A program made the translations under genes and the position numbers. Below are positions 42,296 to 48,776 of a DNA stretch of 48,776 bases, one piece after another (within the stretch, counting starts at the first letter, position 1; the number at the start of each line of letters is the position of its first letter). This DNA is from Chryseobacterium takakiae (GTDB lineage: Bacteria; Bacteroidota; Bacteroidia; Flavobacteriales; Weeksellaceae): positions 1 to 48,776 of the forward strand of contig NZ_FQVO01000020.1 in assembly GCF_900129385.1 (NCBI RefSeq), in the 5' to 3' direction. Under the pieces are notes generated by a model, which was not told where the DNA came from, did not search any database, and saw only the letters and a program-made list of their open reading frames with translations.

Positions 42296-43963
42296 ATGAA
42301 GAAGTCTTTAAAAATGATCGGTTTGGCGGCAGCCTTACTATTTTCAGGCCAGATATATGCCCAGAACCTGGATATTTATAAAAATATTGAGTTTAAAATG
42401 CCTCAGGTAACGGAAACCTCATTTCCTGCCAATACGGTTTCTATTACGCAGTTCGGAGGAATTTCCGGAGGCAATGTAAAAAATACGGAGGCTTTCAGGA
42501 AAGCGATTGATGAATTAAGCAAAAAAGGCGGCGGAAAATTGCTTGTGCCGAGAGGAATGTGGCTCACCGGACCCATTGTGCTTAAAAGCAATATCAACCT
42601 TCATGTTGAAGACGGAGCATTCATCGTTTTCAGTAAAGACAAAGACGATTATCCTTTGGTGGACGTAAGCTTCGAAGGGCTTAACACCATACGTTGCCAG
42701 TCTCCTATTTCAGCAAAAAATGCAACGAATATAGCTATTACCGGAAAAGGGGTGATTGACGGAAGCGGTGACGCATGGAGAGCCATTAAAAAAAGTAAAG
42801 TTTCCGAATCGCAATGGAAAGAAATTATAAAATCCGGTGGCGTTTTGTCTGCAGACGGCAAAAACTGGTACCCTTCAGAAAGCTATAAAAAAGGACTGGA
42901 AAGCAGCTCTAATTTTAATGTTCCGGATAAAATCTCCAAAGACGAATTAGTTACCGTAAAAGATTTCCTTCGCCCGGTAATGGTAAGTTTAGTCGGATGC
43001 GATAAAGTTTTGCTGGACGGGCCAACGTTCCAGAACTCTCCCGCATGGAACCTCCATCCGCTGATGTGCTCCAATGTCATTTTAAGAAACCTTACGGTAA
43101 GAAACCCGTGGTATTCGCAGAATGGAGATGGTGTGGATTTAGAATCCTGTAAAAATGTTTTGATTTACGATAATACGTTTGATGTTGGCGACGACGCAAT
43201 CTGCATCAAATCCGGAAAGGATGAGGACGGAAGAAAAAGAGGAATGCCTACTGAAAATATTATTATTAAAAATAATGTGGTGTATCATGGTCACGGAGGG
43301 TTTGTGATTGGAAGCGAGATGTCAGGCGGCGCAAGGAATATTCATGTTTCCGACTGTACTTTCATCGGAACCGATATCGGACTGCGTTTCAAAACAACCC
43401 GCGGAAGAGGCGGAGTTGTAGAGAATATTTACATTAAAAACATCGATATGATCAATATTCCTACTCAAACCATCGGATTCAATATGTTCTACGAAGGCGC
43501 ATCTCCTGTGCTGGAAGACGGACAGAAAAAGGAAGGCAACAAAGCCCCCGAAAAAGTTTTCCCGGTAACGGAAAAAACACCGGTATTCAGAAATATTTTC
43601 TTTAAAAACATTAATGCCGTCAATTCCGATGAAGCCATAACTTTATTCGGACTTGCAGAGATGAACCTTAAAAATATTGTGATTGAAGATTCACAGTTTG
43701 ACACCCGGAAAGCATTAACCATTGCAGATGCAGATGGGATTCAACTTAAAAATGTAAAGCTGAAATATACCGAAGGAACGGGAGCAACGATTTACAACAG
43801 TAAAAATATCAACCTTTCAACGGTGAAATTTGAATCAGCAAACAAACCTTATGTAAAAGTTTTAGGAAATAAAACCGGAGCAGTTCTGCTGCCGAAAGAA
43901 ATTGGGTCTGACAGGAGTTTACTTTCTGTGGGTGCAGATGTAGCGAAAAATGCAGTTAAATAA
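42296..43963 (+). CDS. GH28 polygalacturonase family glycosidase
   Basis: The 555-residue enzyme has a signal peptide ending QIYAQ and a beta-helix. It carries the GH28 catalytic set: NPWYSQNGDGVDLESC (Asp), DVGDDAICIKSG (Asp-Asp), HGHGGFVIGSEMSGG (His) and LRFKTTRGRGG (Arg-Lys). It hydrolyses alpha-1,4-galacturonide bonds, probably exo-acting on oligomers given its length. It starts next to the acetylesterase stop. A long palindrome lies after its stop codon. Confidence 0.92.
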   Translation: MKKSLKMIGLAAALLFSGQIYAQNLDIYKNIEFKMPQVTETSFPANTVSITQFGGISGGNVKNTEAFRKAIDELSKKGGGKLLVPRGMWLTGPIVLKSNINLHVEDGAFIVFSKDKDDYPLVDVSFEGLNTIRCQSPISAKNATNIAITGKGVIDGSGDAWRAIKKSKVSESQWKEIIKSGGVLSADGKNWYPSESYKKGLESSSNFNVPDKISKDELVTVKDFLRPVMVSLVGCDKVLLDGPTFQNSPAWNLHPLMCSNVILRNLTVRNPWYSQNGDGVDLESCKNVLIYDNTFDVGDDAICIKSGKDEDGRKRGMPTENIIIKNNVVYHGHGGFVIGSEMSGGARNIHVSDCTFIGTDIGLRFKTTRGRGGVVENIYIKNIDMINIPTQTIGFNMFYEGASPVLEDGQKKEGNKAPEKVFPVTEKTPVFRNIFFKNINAVNSDEAITLFGLAEMNLKNIVIEDSQFDTRKALTIADADGIQLKNVKLKYTEGTGATIYNSKNINLSTVKFESANKPYVKVLGNKTGAVLLPKEIGSDRSLLSVGADVAKNAVK

Positions 43964-43977
43964 TGTATCAATAATTT

Positions 43978-44089
43978 AAACCATTAAGATTAATTAAGCT
44001 GTTAAAAATATGTAAGACAGCTTTATATTAAGATAAAATCATCTGATTTTCTTAATAAAACTTAACCTCTTCAATCTTCTTAATGGTTT
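43978..44089. repeat. Long intergenic palindrome (ccattaag type), copy 2
   Basis: It starts aaaccattaagattaattaa and ends cttcttaatggttt, an inverted match. It is a relative of the element at 26679-26806. It may work as a terminator or mRNA end between the GH28 gene and the esterase. Confidence 0.7.
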
Positions 44090-44108
44090 AAAATTTAAAT
44101 TTGGCAAC

Positions 44109-45017
44109 ATGATTTTTAACAGAAAACATACTTATATTTCTATTTTTTTAATGGGGACCATGGCATTCGGACAGGTAAAACGTCCGAATGCCACTCCTTA
44201 TACCAACGAAATTACATTTGAAAAACTAAAAAAGAAACATCTTTTTATAACTCCGATTGACCGGCCATTTCCTCAAAACATCATCATTGATAAAGACGTA
44301 GAATACAAGAATATCAACGGAATTTCTTTAAAAGCAGACATTTATTATCCCAAAGATCCATCTAAGAAATATCCCGGAATTGCCATGGTTCACGGCGGCG
44401 GATGGATTTCCGGAAGCAAAGAAAACGAAAAATACATGGCCATGGAGCTCGCTTCAAAAGGATATGTTGTGATTGCGATCGGCTATCGTCTGGCAGATGT
44501 TGCCAAATTTCCTGCCGGAGTGGAAGATCTTGAAACCGGAATCCAATGGCTGAAGAAAAATCATAAAAAATATGCTTTAGATAAAAAGAAAATAGCAGTG
44601 TACGGAGAATCTGCCGGTGCACAGATGGCCACTTTGGTAGGAGTAAAATCCAACAATAAAATCAAAGCGATTATCAATGTAGACGGAATTGTTTCCTTTA
44701 TCCATCCTGAAGCGGAAGAAAGCACCTATGCAGCCTACTGGCTAAACGGTGACCGCAATGTTAATTTGAAAAACTGGACAGCCGCCTCACCTTTAGAGTA
44801 TGTCAATAAAAATACACCACCTACTCTTTTCATTAACAGCTCACACCCGCGGTTTCATGCAGGAAGAGACGATATGATGAAGAAGCTGAGGCAATACAAT
44901 ATTCCGACGGAATTTTACGAAATTAAAGATTCGCCACACTCCTTCTGGTCGGCGGAGCCCTGGTTTACGGAAACCCTGAATCTTACCGTTGCTTTTTTAA
45001 ATAAAGTTTTGAAATGA
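44109..45017 (+). CDS. Exported alpha/beta hydrolase (carbohydrate esterase-like)
   Basis: A 302-residue alpha/beta hydrolase with a signal peptide (FLMGTMAFGQ). It has the oxyanion-hole motif MVHGGGWISGSKENE (near 95-109), the nucleophile elbow VYGESAGAQMA (near 165-175), and the C-terminal DSPHSFW that gives the His. It resembles esterases found beside pectin and xylan enzymes. Possible activity is on acetyl, methyl or feruloyl esters of pectin. The true substrate is unknown. Confidence 0.82.
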   Translation: MIFNRKHTYISIFLMGTMAFGQVKRPNATPYTNEITFEKLKKKHLFITPIDRPFPQNIIIDKDVEYKNINGISLKADIYYPKDPSKKYPGIAMVHGGGWISGSKENEKYMAMELASKGYVVIAIGYRLADVAKFPAGVEDLETGIQWLKKNHKKYALDKKKIAVYGESAGAQMATLVGVKSNNKIKAIINVDGIVSFIHPEAEESTYAAYWLNGDRNVNLKNWTAASPLEYVNKNTPPTLFINSSHPRFHAGRDDMMKKLRQYNIPTEFYEIKDSPHSFWSAEPWFTETLNLTVAFLNKVLK

Positions 45018-45022
45018 TAATT

Positions 45023-45176
45023 TTAACGCAAAGGAATTAATTTAATTAAAAAATATTTTAGTGCGCAAAGAAGAATCAAAAAGTTGGTTTGATGAAGCTA
45101 TCGTCATAGCTTTGCGAAGCAATTTATTTGCCTTTGCTATCTGAAAATCACGTAATATGAAACAAATCTTTGCGTC
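45023..45176. repeat. Intergenic cgcaaag-type repeat
   Basis: It begins taacgcaaagga and ends atctttgcgt, with gtgcgcaaag and gctttgcgaag inside. These inverted units match the other cgcaaag-type spacers of the window. Confidence 0.5.
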
Positions 45177-45184
45177 AGAAAATA

Positions 45185-46168
45185 ATGAATCAGTTTATGA
45201 AAAAAATAGTATTAATTGTCTTCATTTCGATGGCAAATTTTCTTTTTGCAGGAAATGATCCTTATGTAAAAATTACTGTTGCCAAAAACGGAGAAGGCGA
45301 TTTTACCTCCATTCAAAAGGCTATTAATTCTGTGAGAGATTTGGGTCCGGCGGAAGCATTGATCTACATAAAATCAGGAACTTATAATGAGAAAGTGGTG
45401 ATTCCATCTTCAAAACATAAAATAACGCTTGAAGGAGAAAATAAAGACAATACGGTGATCACCAACAATGATTTCTCGGGAAAACAGGATTTATTCAATG
45501 AAAAAATGACAACATTCAATTCTTATACGTTGCTGGTGATGGGTGATGATATACAAATCAGCAATATAACGGTTCAAAACTCCTCCTGTAATGAAGGACA
45601 GGCAGTAGCGCTGCATGTGGAAGGCGACCGGTTTATTATTAAAAACTCAAATATTCTGGGATGTCAGGATACGATTTACTGTGCAACGAACCATAGCAGA
45701 CAATATTTTGAAAACTGCTTTATACAAGGTACAACCGATTTTATTTTCGGGCAGGCAACAGCGGTTTTTAAAAACTGCATTATTAAAAGCCTGGCTGACT
45801 CTTATATCACCGCTGCTGCAACGGAAAAAGACAAAAAATATGGTTTTGTTTTCTTTGATTGCAAATTGATCGCAAAAGAAGGCGTCACAAAAGTTTTTTT
45901 GGGTAGACCCTGGAGACCTTACGCCAAAACGGTTTTCATCAATACCGAAATGGGAGATCATATTTTTCCGGAAGGCTGGAATCCGTGGAAAGGAGACAAG
46001 ATGTTTCCTGATAAAGAAAAAACGGCTTATTATGCTGAATTCGGAAGCAAAGGAACCGGTGGTAATACTTCAAAAAGGGTAAGCTGGTCGCATCAGCTGA
46101 CTAAGAACGATATGAAGAGCTATACACTGGAGAAAATTTTCGTTGGCTGGAAGCCTCATCATGAGTAA
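45185..46168 (+). CDS. Pectin methylesterase (CE8), copy 2
   Basis: The product has 327 residues from the ATG at 45185 (an ATG at 45197 is also possible). The signal peptide is MKKIVLIVFISMANFLFAG. The CE8 blocks are DFTSIQKAINSV, GQAVALHVEGDR, ILGCQDTIYC (catalytic Asp), TTDFIFGQATAVFKNC (second Asp) and VFLGRPWRPYAKT. It differs enough from copy 1 to suggest a different preference, for instance pattern or position of methyl groups. It forms a run with the downstream acetylesterase and cupin genes. Confidence 0.92.
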   Translation: MNQFMKKIVLIVFISMANFLFAGNDPYVKITVAKNGEGDFTSIQKAINSVRDLGPAEALIYIKSGTYNEKVVIPSSKHKITLEGENKDNTVITNNDFSGKQDLFNEKMTTFNSYTLLVMGDDIQISNITVQNSSCNEGQAVALHVEGDRFIIKNSNILGCQDTIYCATNHSRQYFENCFIQGTTDFIFGQATAVFKNCIIKSLADSYITAAATEKDKKYGFVFFDCKLIAKEGVTKVFLGRPWRPYAKTVFINTEMGDHIFPEGWNPWKGDKMFPDKEKTAYYAEFGSKGTGGNTSKRVSWSHQLTKNDMKSYTLEKIFVGWKPHHE

Positions 46169-46213
46169 TGAAATATATTGCTTAATTGCCTTAACAATTA
46201 AATTTATCTTAAA

Positions 46214-46951
46214 ATGAAAAAAATACTTTTACTATTCAGCATCGTAATTTCAACATTCATGATGGCACAGAAAAAGCCGACTTTATTCCTGATAGGCGAT
46301 TCCACAATGGCTAATAAGGAAAATCCGGACAAGAATCCGGAACATGGATGGGGACAGGTTTTAAATCAGTTTTTTACAACAGGAATTGAGATTCAGAATC
46401 ATGCGATGAATGGAAGAAGTTCTAAAAGTTTCAGGACGGAAGGACGATGGGATGTCATTGAAAAACAGCTGAAAAAAGGAGATTTTGTCATCATTCAGTT
46501 TGGTCATAATGATCAGAAGGTGAAAGACTCTACCAAATTTACCAATCCGTACACGCAGTACAGGGCCAATCTGGAAAGATATGTTAAGGACACAAGAGCA
46601 AAAGGAGCAATTCCTATTTTAATGACTTCTATTGTACGGAGAAATTTTAACGAAAATGGTGTATTGATAGATACTCACAAAGAATATCCTCTGGTTGTAA
46701 GAATGGTTGCCGATGATCTCAATGTTCCTTTTGTAGACATGCAGCTGCTTACCGAACAGCTTGAAATTGCCTACGGTCCTGAAAATTCAAAAAAACTGCA
46801 TCTTCATTTTAAAGAAGGTGAAGAGCCGTATTATCCTAAAGGAAAAGATGACGACACCCATTTGTCCAAACTTGGAGCAGACCTGGAAGCGAAACTTGCT
46901 GCTGCGTCTTTGAAAAAAATGAAAACCGGACTGGAAAAGTTTATCAAATAA
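46214..46951 (+). CDS. Rhamnogalacturonan acetylesterase-like SGNH hydrolase, copy 2
   Basis: This 245-residue exported enzyme has a signal peptide (LLLFSIVISTFMMAQ) and the SGNH set FLIGDSTMANKE, AMNGRSSKSF, VIIQFGHNDQK and DDDTHLSKLGA. It is closer to classic CE12 length than the longer copy at 41449. It should deacetylate pectic fragments outside the cytoplasm. Spacing to the neighbours is short (45 and 24 bases), so it is probably co-transcribed with the second methylesterase and the cupin. Confidence 0.9.
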   Translation: MKKILLLFSIVISTFMMAQKKPTLFLIGDSTMANKENPDKNPEHGWGQVLNQFFTTGIEIQNHAMNGRSSKSFRTEGRWDVIEKQLKKGDFVIIQFGHNDQKVKDSTKFTNPYTQYRANLERYVKDTRAKGAIPILMTSIVRRNFNENGVLIDTHKEYPLVVRMVADDLNVPFVDMQLLTEQLEIAYGPENSKKLHLHFKEGEEPYYPKGKDDDTHLSKLGADLEAKLAAASLKKMKTGLEKFIK

Positions 46952-46975
46952 AAATGTAACTAAAAAATATCTGAA

Positions 46976-47314
46976 ATGAATTTTAAAAAAGAGGCTTTTT
47001 TTGATGGAAATTCTGATTGGGAAGATCTGGGAGCAGGTGTTTCACGGCAGTTTGTGGGATACAATTCACAGATTATGATGGTGATTGTGAAATTTGAAAA
47101 AGATGCGGTGGGAGCTTTACATCAGCATTTTCATTCACAGATCACGTATGTTGCTTCAGGGAGTTTTGAAGTGACAGTTGACGGAGAGACCAGATTACTG
47201 GAAGCCGGTGACGGATTTTTTGCCCAGCCTAATATTTTTCACGGGGTAAAATGTCTTGAAGAAGGAAAGCTGATTGATGCTTTTGCGCCCTTCAGAGAAG
47301 ATTTTATTAAATAA
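46976..47314 (+). CDS. kdgF: KdgF-like cupin, unsaturated uronate linearising protein
   Basis: A compact 112-residue single-domain cupin. Its metal-binding block is GALHQHFHSQITYVASG, with a later His in NIFHGVKCLEEG. Its size and motifs match KdgF, which speeds opening of 4,5-unsaturated galacturonate to 5-keto-4-deoxyuronate, the substrate of KduI. There is no signal peptide, so it is cytoplasmic. Its presence completes the lyase branch of the pathway within this locus. Confidence 0.85.
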   Translation: MNFKKEAFFDGNSDWEDLGAGVSRQFVGYNSQIMMVIVKFEKDAVGALHQHFHSQITYVASGSFEVTVDGETRLLEAGDGFFAQPNIFHGVKCLEEGKLIDAFAPFREDFIK

Positions 47315-47419
47315 AAATCACCGCGCATTGCTAATAGTTTATAGAGTAGTTCATCTGTTAATTCAACACTATTTTTTATATCGTTTCAATCATAATAAAT
47401 ATTATTTTTGAATAAATAA

Positions 47420-47437
47420 TATGCAACCGATTGAACA
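47420..47437. promoter_or_regulatory. LacI-type operator 3
   Basis: TATGCAACCGATTGAACA matches the GCAAYCGATTG core of the two operators at kduI/susC. It lies about 111 bases before the PL1 start and about 75 before a TAATTTTG box. Confidence 0.5.
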
Positions 47438-47510
47438 ATGAAAATAATCAACATTATAATTATATAAATACTGATAGTTTAAAATATAAAACATATTAAT
47501 ATTAAAATCG

Positions 47511-47518
47511 TAATTTTG
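47511..47518 (+). promoter_or_regulatory. -7 box (TAATTTTG) of the last pectate lyase
   Basis: It matches TAnnTTTG exactly and lies 29 bases before the start codon. The gene is therefore probably a separate transcription unit from the cupin gene. Confidence 0.45.
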
Positions 47519-47547
47519 ATTTGAATTAACAACAAATAATTATTACT

Positions 47548-48657
47548 ATGAAAACAAAAACAAAAGCTGCCATTCTCACGGTGGCCCTGAGTTCAATTTT
47601 TGCTTTAACAGGCTGCGGACAGGAAGACCTAAAAACCGATTTTGCCAATACTGCGAATGAAACAAAAAATGAAATGGCCGTAAATGCCATTGTTCCATTG
47701 GCAAACTGTGTCGCTCCGGGTTGGGCCTCACAGAACGGCGGAACAACCGGTGGAGGTACAGCTTCAGAAACCACCGTTTCTACCTATGCTCAGCTAAAAT
47801 CCGCCATTGAAAATACGGCCGTAAAAGTTATTAAAGTAACCGGAACCATCACGATTACCTCCAGATTATCTTTTCAGGATCAGAGCGGCAAAACCATCTA
47901 CGGAGCCAGCGGCGCCAAACTGGTTTCCACCAACCAGACCAAAGACGGATCAGGGATCATCAACATTAAAAGATGTAACAATATCATCATCCGAAACCTT
48001 ATTTTTGAAGGTCCGGGAGCGTATGATACCGACGGATGGGACAACGCGATTCTCGATGACTGCCGAAATGTATGGATCGACCACTGTGAATTCCGAGACG
48101 GTGTAGACGGAAATTTTGACATCAAAAACAAATCTGATTTTGTTACGGTTTCCTATACTAAATTTCATTACCTGAAAGCCCCTAAACCCGGAGGATCAGG
48201 AGGAACAGACGATCACCGGTTTTCCAATCTGATTGGCTCCAGTGACGGTGCCACTGCAGATGCCGGAAAACTGAACGTGACCTTTGTAAGATGCTGGTGG
48301 GGACCTGGATGCAGAGAACGTATGCCGAGGGTAAGATACGGAAAGATCCATATCCTTAACAGCTACTTCAACAGCTCGGTAAGCAATAAATGCATTGCTG
48401 CGGGTGTTCAGGCCAATATTCTGGTGGAAAGAAATGCATTTGAAAACGTAAAAGAACCCATCAATCTCATGAGTGGCTATACCGCAGTTACCCAAACCGG
48501 AAACAGCTTTGTGAATGTAACCGGAAATACATCCGGAAGCGGGACTGCATTTACGCCGCCTTATTCTATCAGCAAGCTTAACGCTTCTGATGTAAAATCT
48601 GATGTAACGGCAAAAGCCGGCGCTACGTTAAGTGGAAACATCTGCGATACTTTTTAG
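47548..48657 (+). CDS. PL1 pectate lyase lipoprotein
   Basis: A 369-residue lipoprotein (LTVALSSIFALTGC lipobox) with a Ser/Thr/Gly-rich linker, then the PL1 beta-helix. Motifs are NVWIDHCEFRDG, GNFDIKNKSDFVTVSYTKF (Ca-binding-type Asp), DDHRFSNLIGS and RERMPRVRYGKIHILNSYF with the catalytic Arg. It is a different branch of PL1 from the enzyme at 36787. As a surface lipoprotein it may make the first cuts in pectin. It has its own promoter-like box and operator and ends in the strong terminator of the right terminal repeat. Confidence 0.92.
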   Translation: MKTKTKAAILTVALSSIFALTGCGQEDLKTDFANTANETKNEMAVNAIVPLANCVAPGWASQNGGTTGGGTASETTVSTYAQLKSAIENTAVKVIKVTGTITITSRLSFQDQSGKTIYGASGAKLVSTNQTKDGSGIINIKRCNNIIIRNLIFEGPGAYDTDGWDNAILDDCRNVWIDHCEFRDGVDGNFDIKNKSDFVTVSYTKFHYLKAPKPGGSGGTDDHRFSNLIGSSDGATADAGKLNVTFVRCWWGPGCRERMPRVRYGKIHILNSYFNSSVSNKCIAAGVQANILVERNAFENVKEPINLMSGYTAVTQTGNSFVNVTGNTSGSGTAFTPPYSISKLNASDVKSDVTAKAGATLSGNICDTF

Positions 48658-48681
48658 GAATTTAAACGCTGATTATAAAAC

Positions 48682-48717
48682 GAAGCCGTCTCATTTCACG
48701 AGTCGGCTTCATTTTTT
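48682..48717 (+). terminator. Terminator after the PL1 gene
   Basis: The stem GAAGCCG/CGGCTTC with inner CTC/GAG pairs is followed by ATTTTTT. It lies 25 bases past the stop codon and is identical to the one after the slipin gene. Confidence 0.9.
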
Positions 48718-48775
48718 GATATTATTGTTATTCAAATTATTTTGGAAATTTTCTTTGCGATCATTGAAAATGGCT
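48682..48775. repeat. Terminal inverted repeat, right copy
   Basis: Exact inverse of 1-94. It includes the terminator hairpin and the A/T-rich sequence after it. The last base of the window (48776) would pair with a base just before position 1. Confidence 0.95.
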
Positions 48776-48776
48776 T

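Noticed and set aside
1..48776. Linear plasmid or phage with terminal inverted repeats
   Set aside because: The gene content is chromosomal metabolism and tRNAs, with no replication, partition, capsid or terminal-protein gene.

Overview
The window looks like a chromosomal piece of a Bacteroidota bacterium, most likely a flavobacterium of the Chryseobacterium type. The reasons are low GC with A/T-rich spacers, a SusC/SusD pair, promoter-like TAnnTTTG boxes, A-rich start regions without strong Shine-Dalgarno sequences, and many small intergenic palindromes. No phage, plasmid, transposase or CRISPR gene was seen. The first 94 bases are an exact inverted copy of bases 48682-48775, so the window is bounded by a terminal inverted repeat that carries a transcription terminator. 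This could be an assembly-graph edge or a real inverted repeat.

Region 1 (about 1-7700, all minus strand) is an RNA-repair and tRNA island. From upstream to downstream it holds two very small, similar ORFs, each with its own terminator; a tRNA array (His, Lys, Pro, Glu, Leu-UAG, Gln, Trp) with three copies of a hairpin RNA-like element; then a YkuK-type RNase H-fold protein, a cyclic-phosphate-processing receiver-like protein, a DinB-like protein, an Rnl2-type RNA ligase and a metallophosphoesterase; then three decayed tRNA-like sequences; and finally a slipin/SPFH protein. Several tRNAs are abnormal. Three of the protein genes each carry a single-base deletion in a short homopolymer. This is the most unusual part of the window.

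Region 2 (7721-15460, minus strand) is a tightly overlapping operon of a MoxR AAA+ ATPase, a vWA/beta-propeller protein and partner proteins. It resembles the MoxR-vWA-beta-propeller ternary systems that comparative genomics has proposed to act in biological conflict or stress.

Region 3 (15496-19900) holds a LacI-family regulator, a DUF434 protein, a DeoD purine nucleoside phosphorylase and two small unknown genes. One of the unknown genes sits between nested palindromic repeats.

Region 4 (19898-48657) is a pectin utilisation locus. The minus-strand half (kduI, kduD, uxaC, kdgK, kdgA, a hexuronate-type MFS transporter, uxaB, uxaA) converts galacturonate and its unsaturated forms to KDG, then KDPG, then pyruvate and glyceraldehyde-3-phosphate. 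The plus-strand half encodes SusC/SusD import and the extracytoplasmic enzymes: two pectin methylesterases, two PL1 pectate lyases, a GH105 unsaturated uronyl hydrolase, a GH43 enzyme, two SGNH acetylesterases, a GH28 polygalacturonase, an alpha/beta esterase and a KdgF-like cupin. LacI-type palindromes centred on AATCGATT or ACCGATT lie on both sides of the divergent control region and upstream of the last pectate lyase. They are the probable operators of the regulator at 15496-16524.
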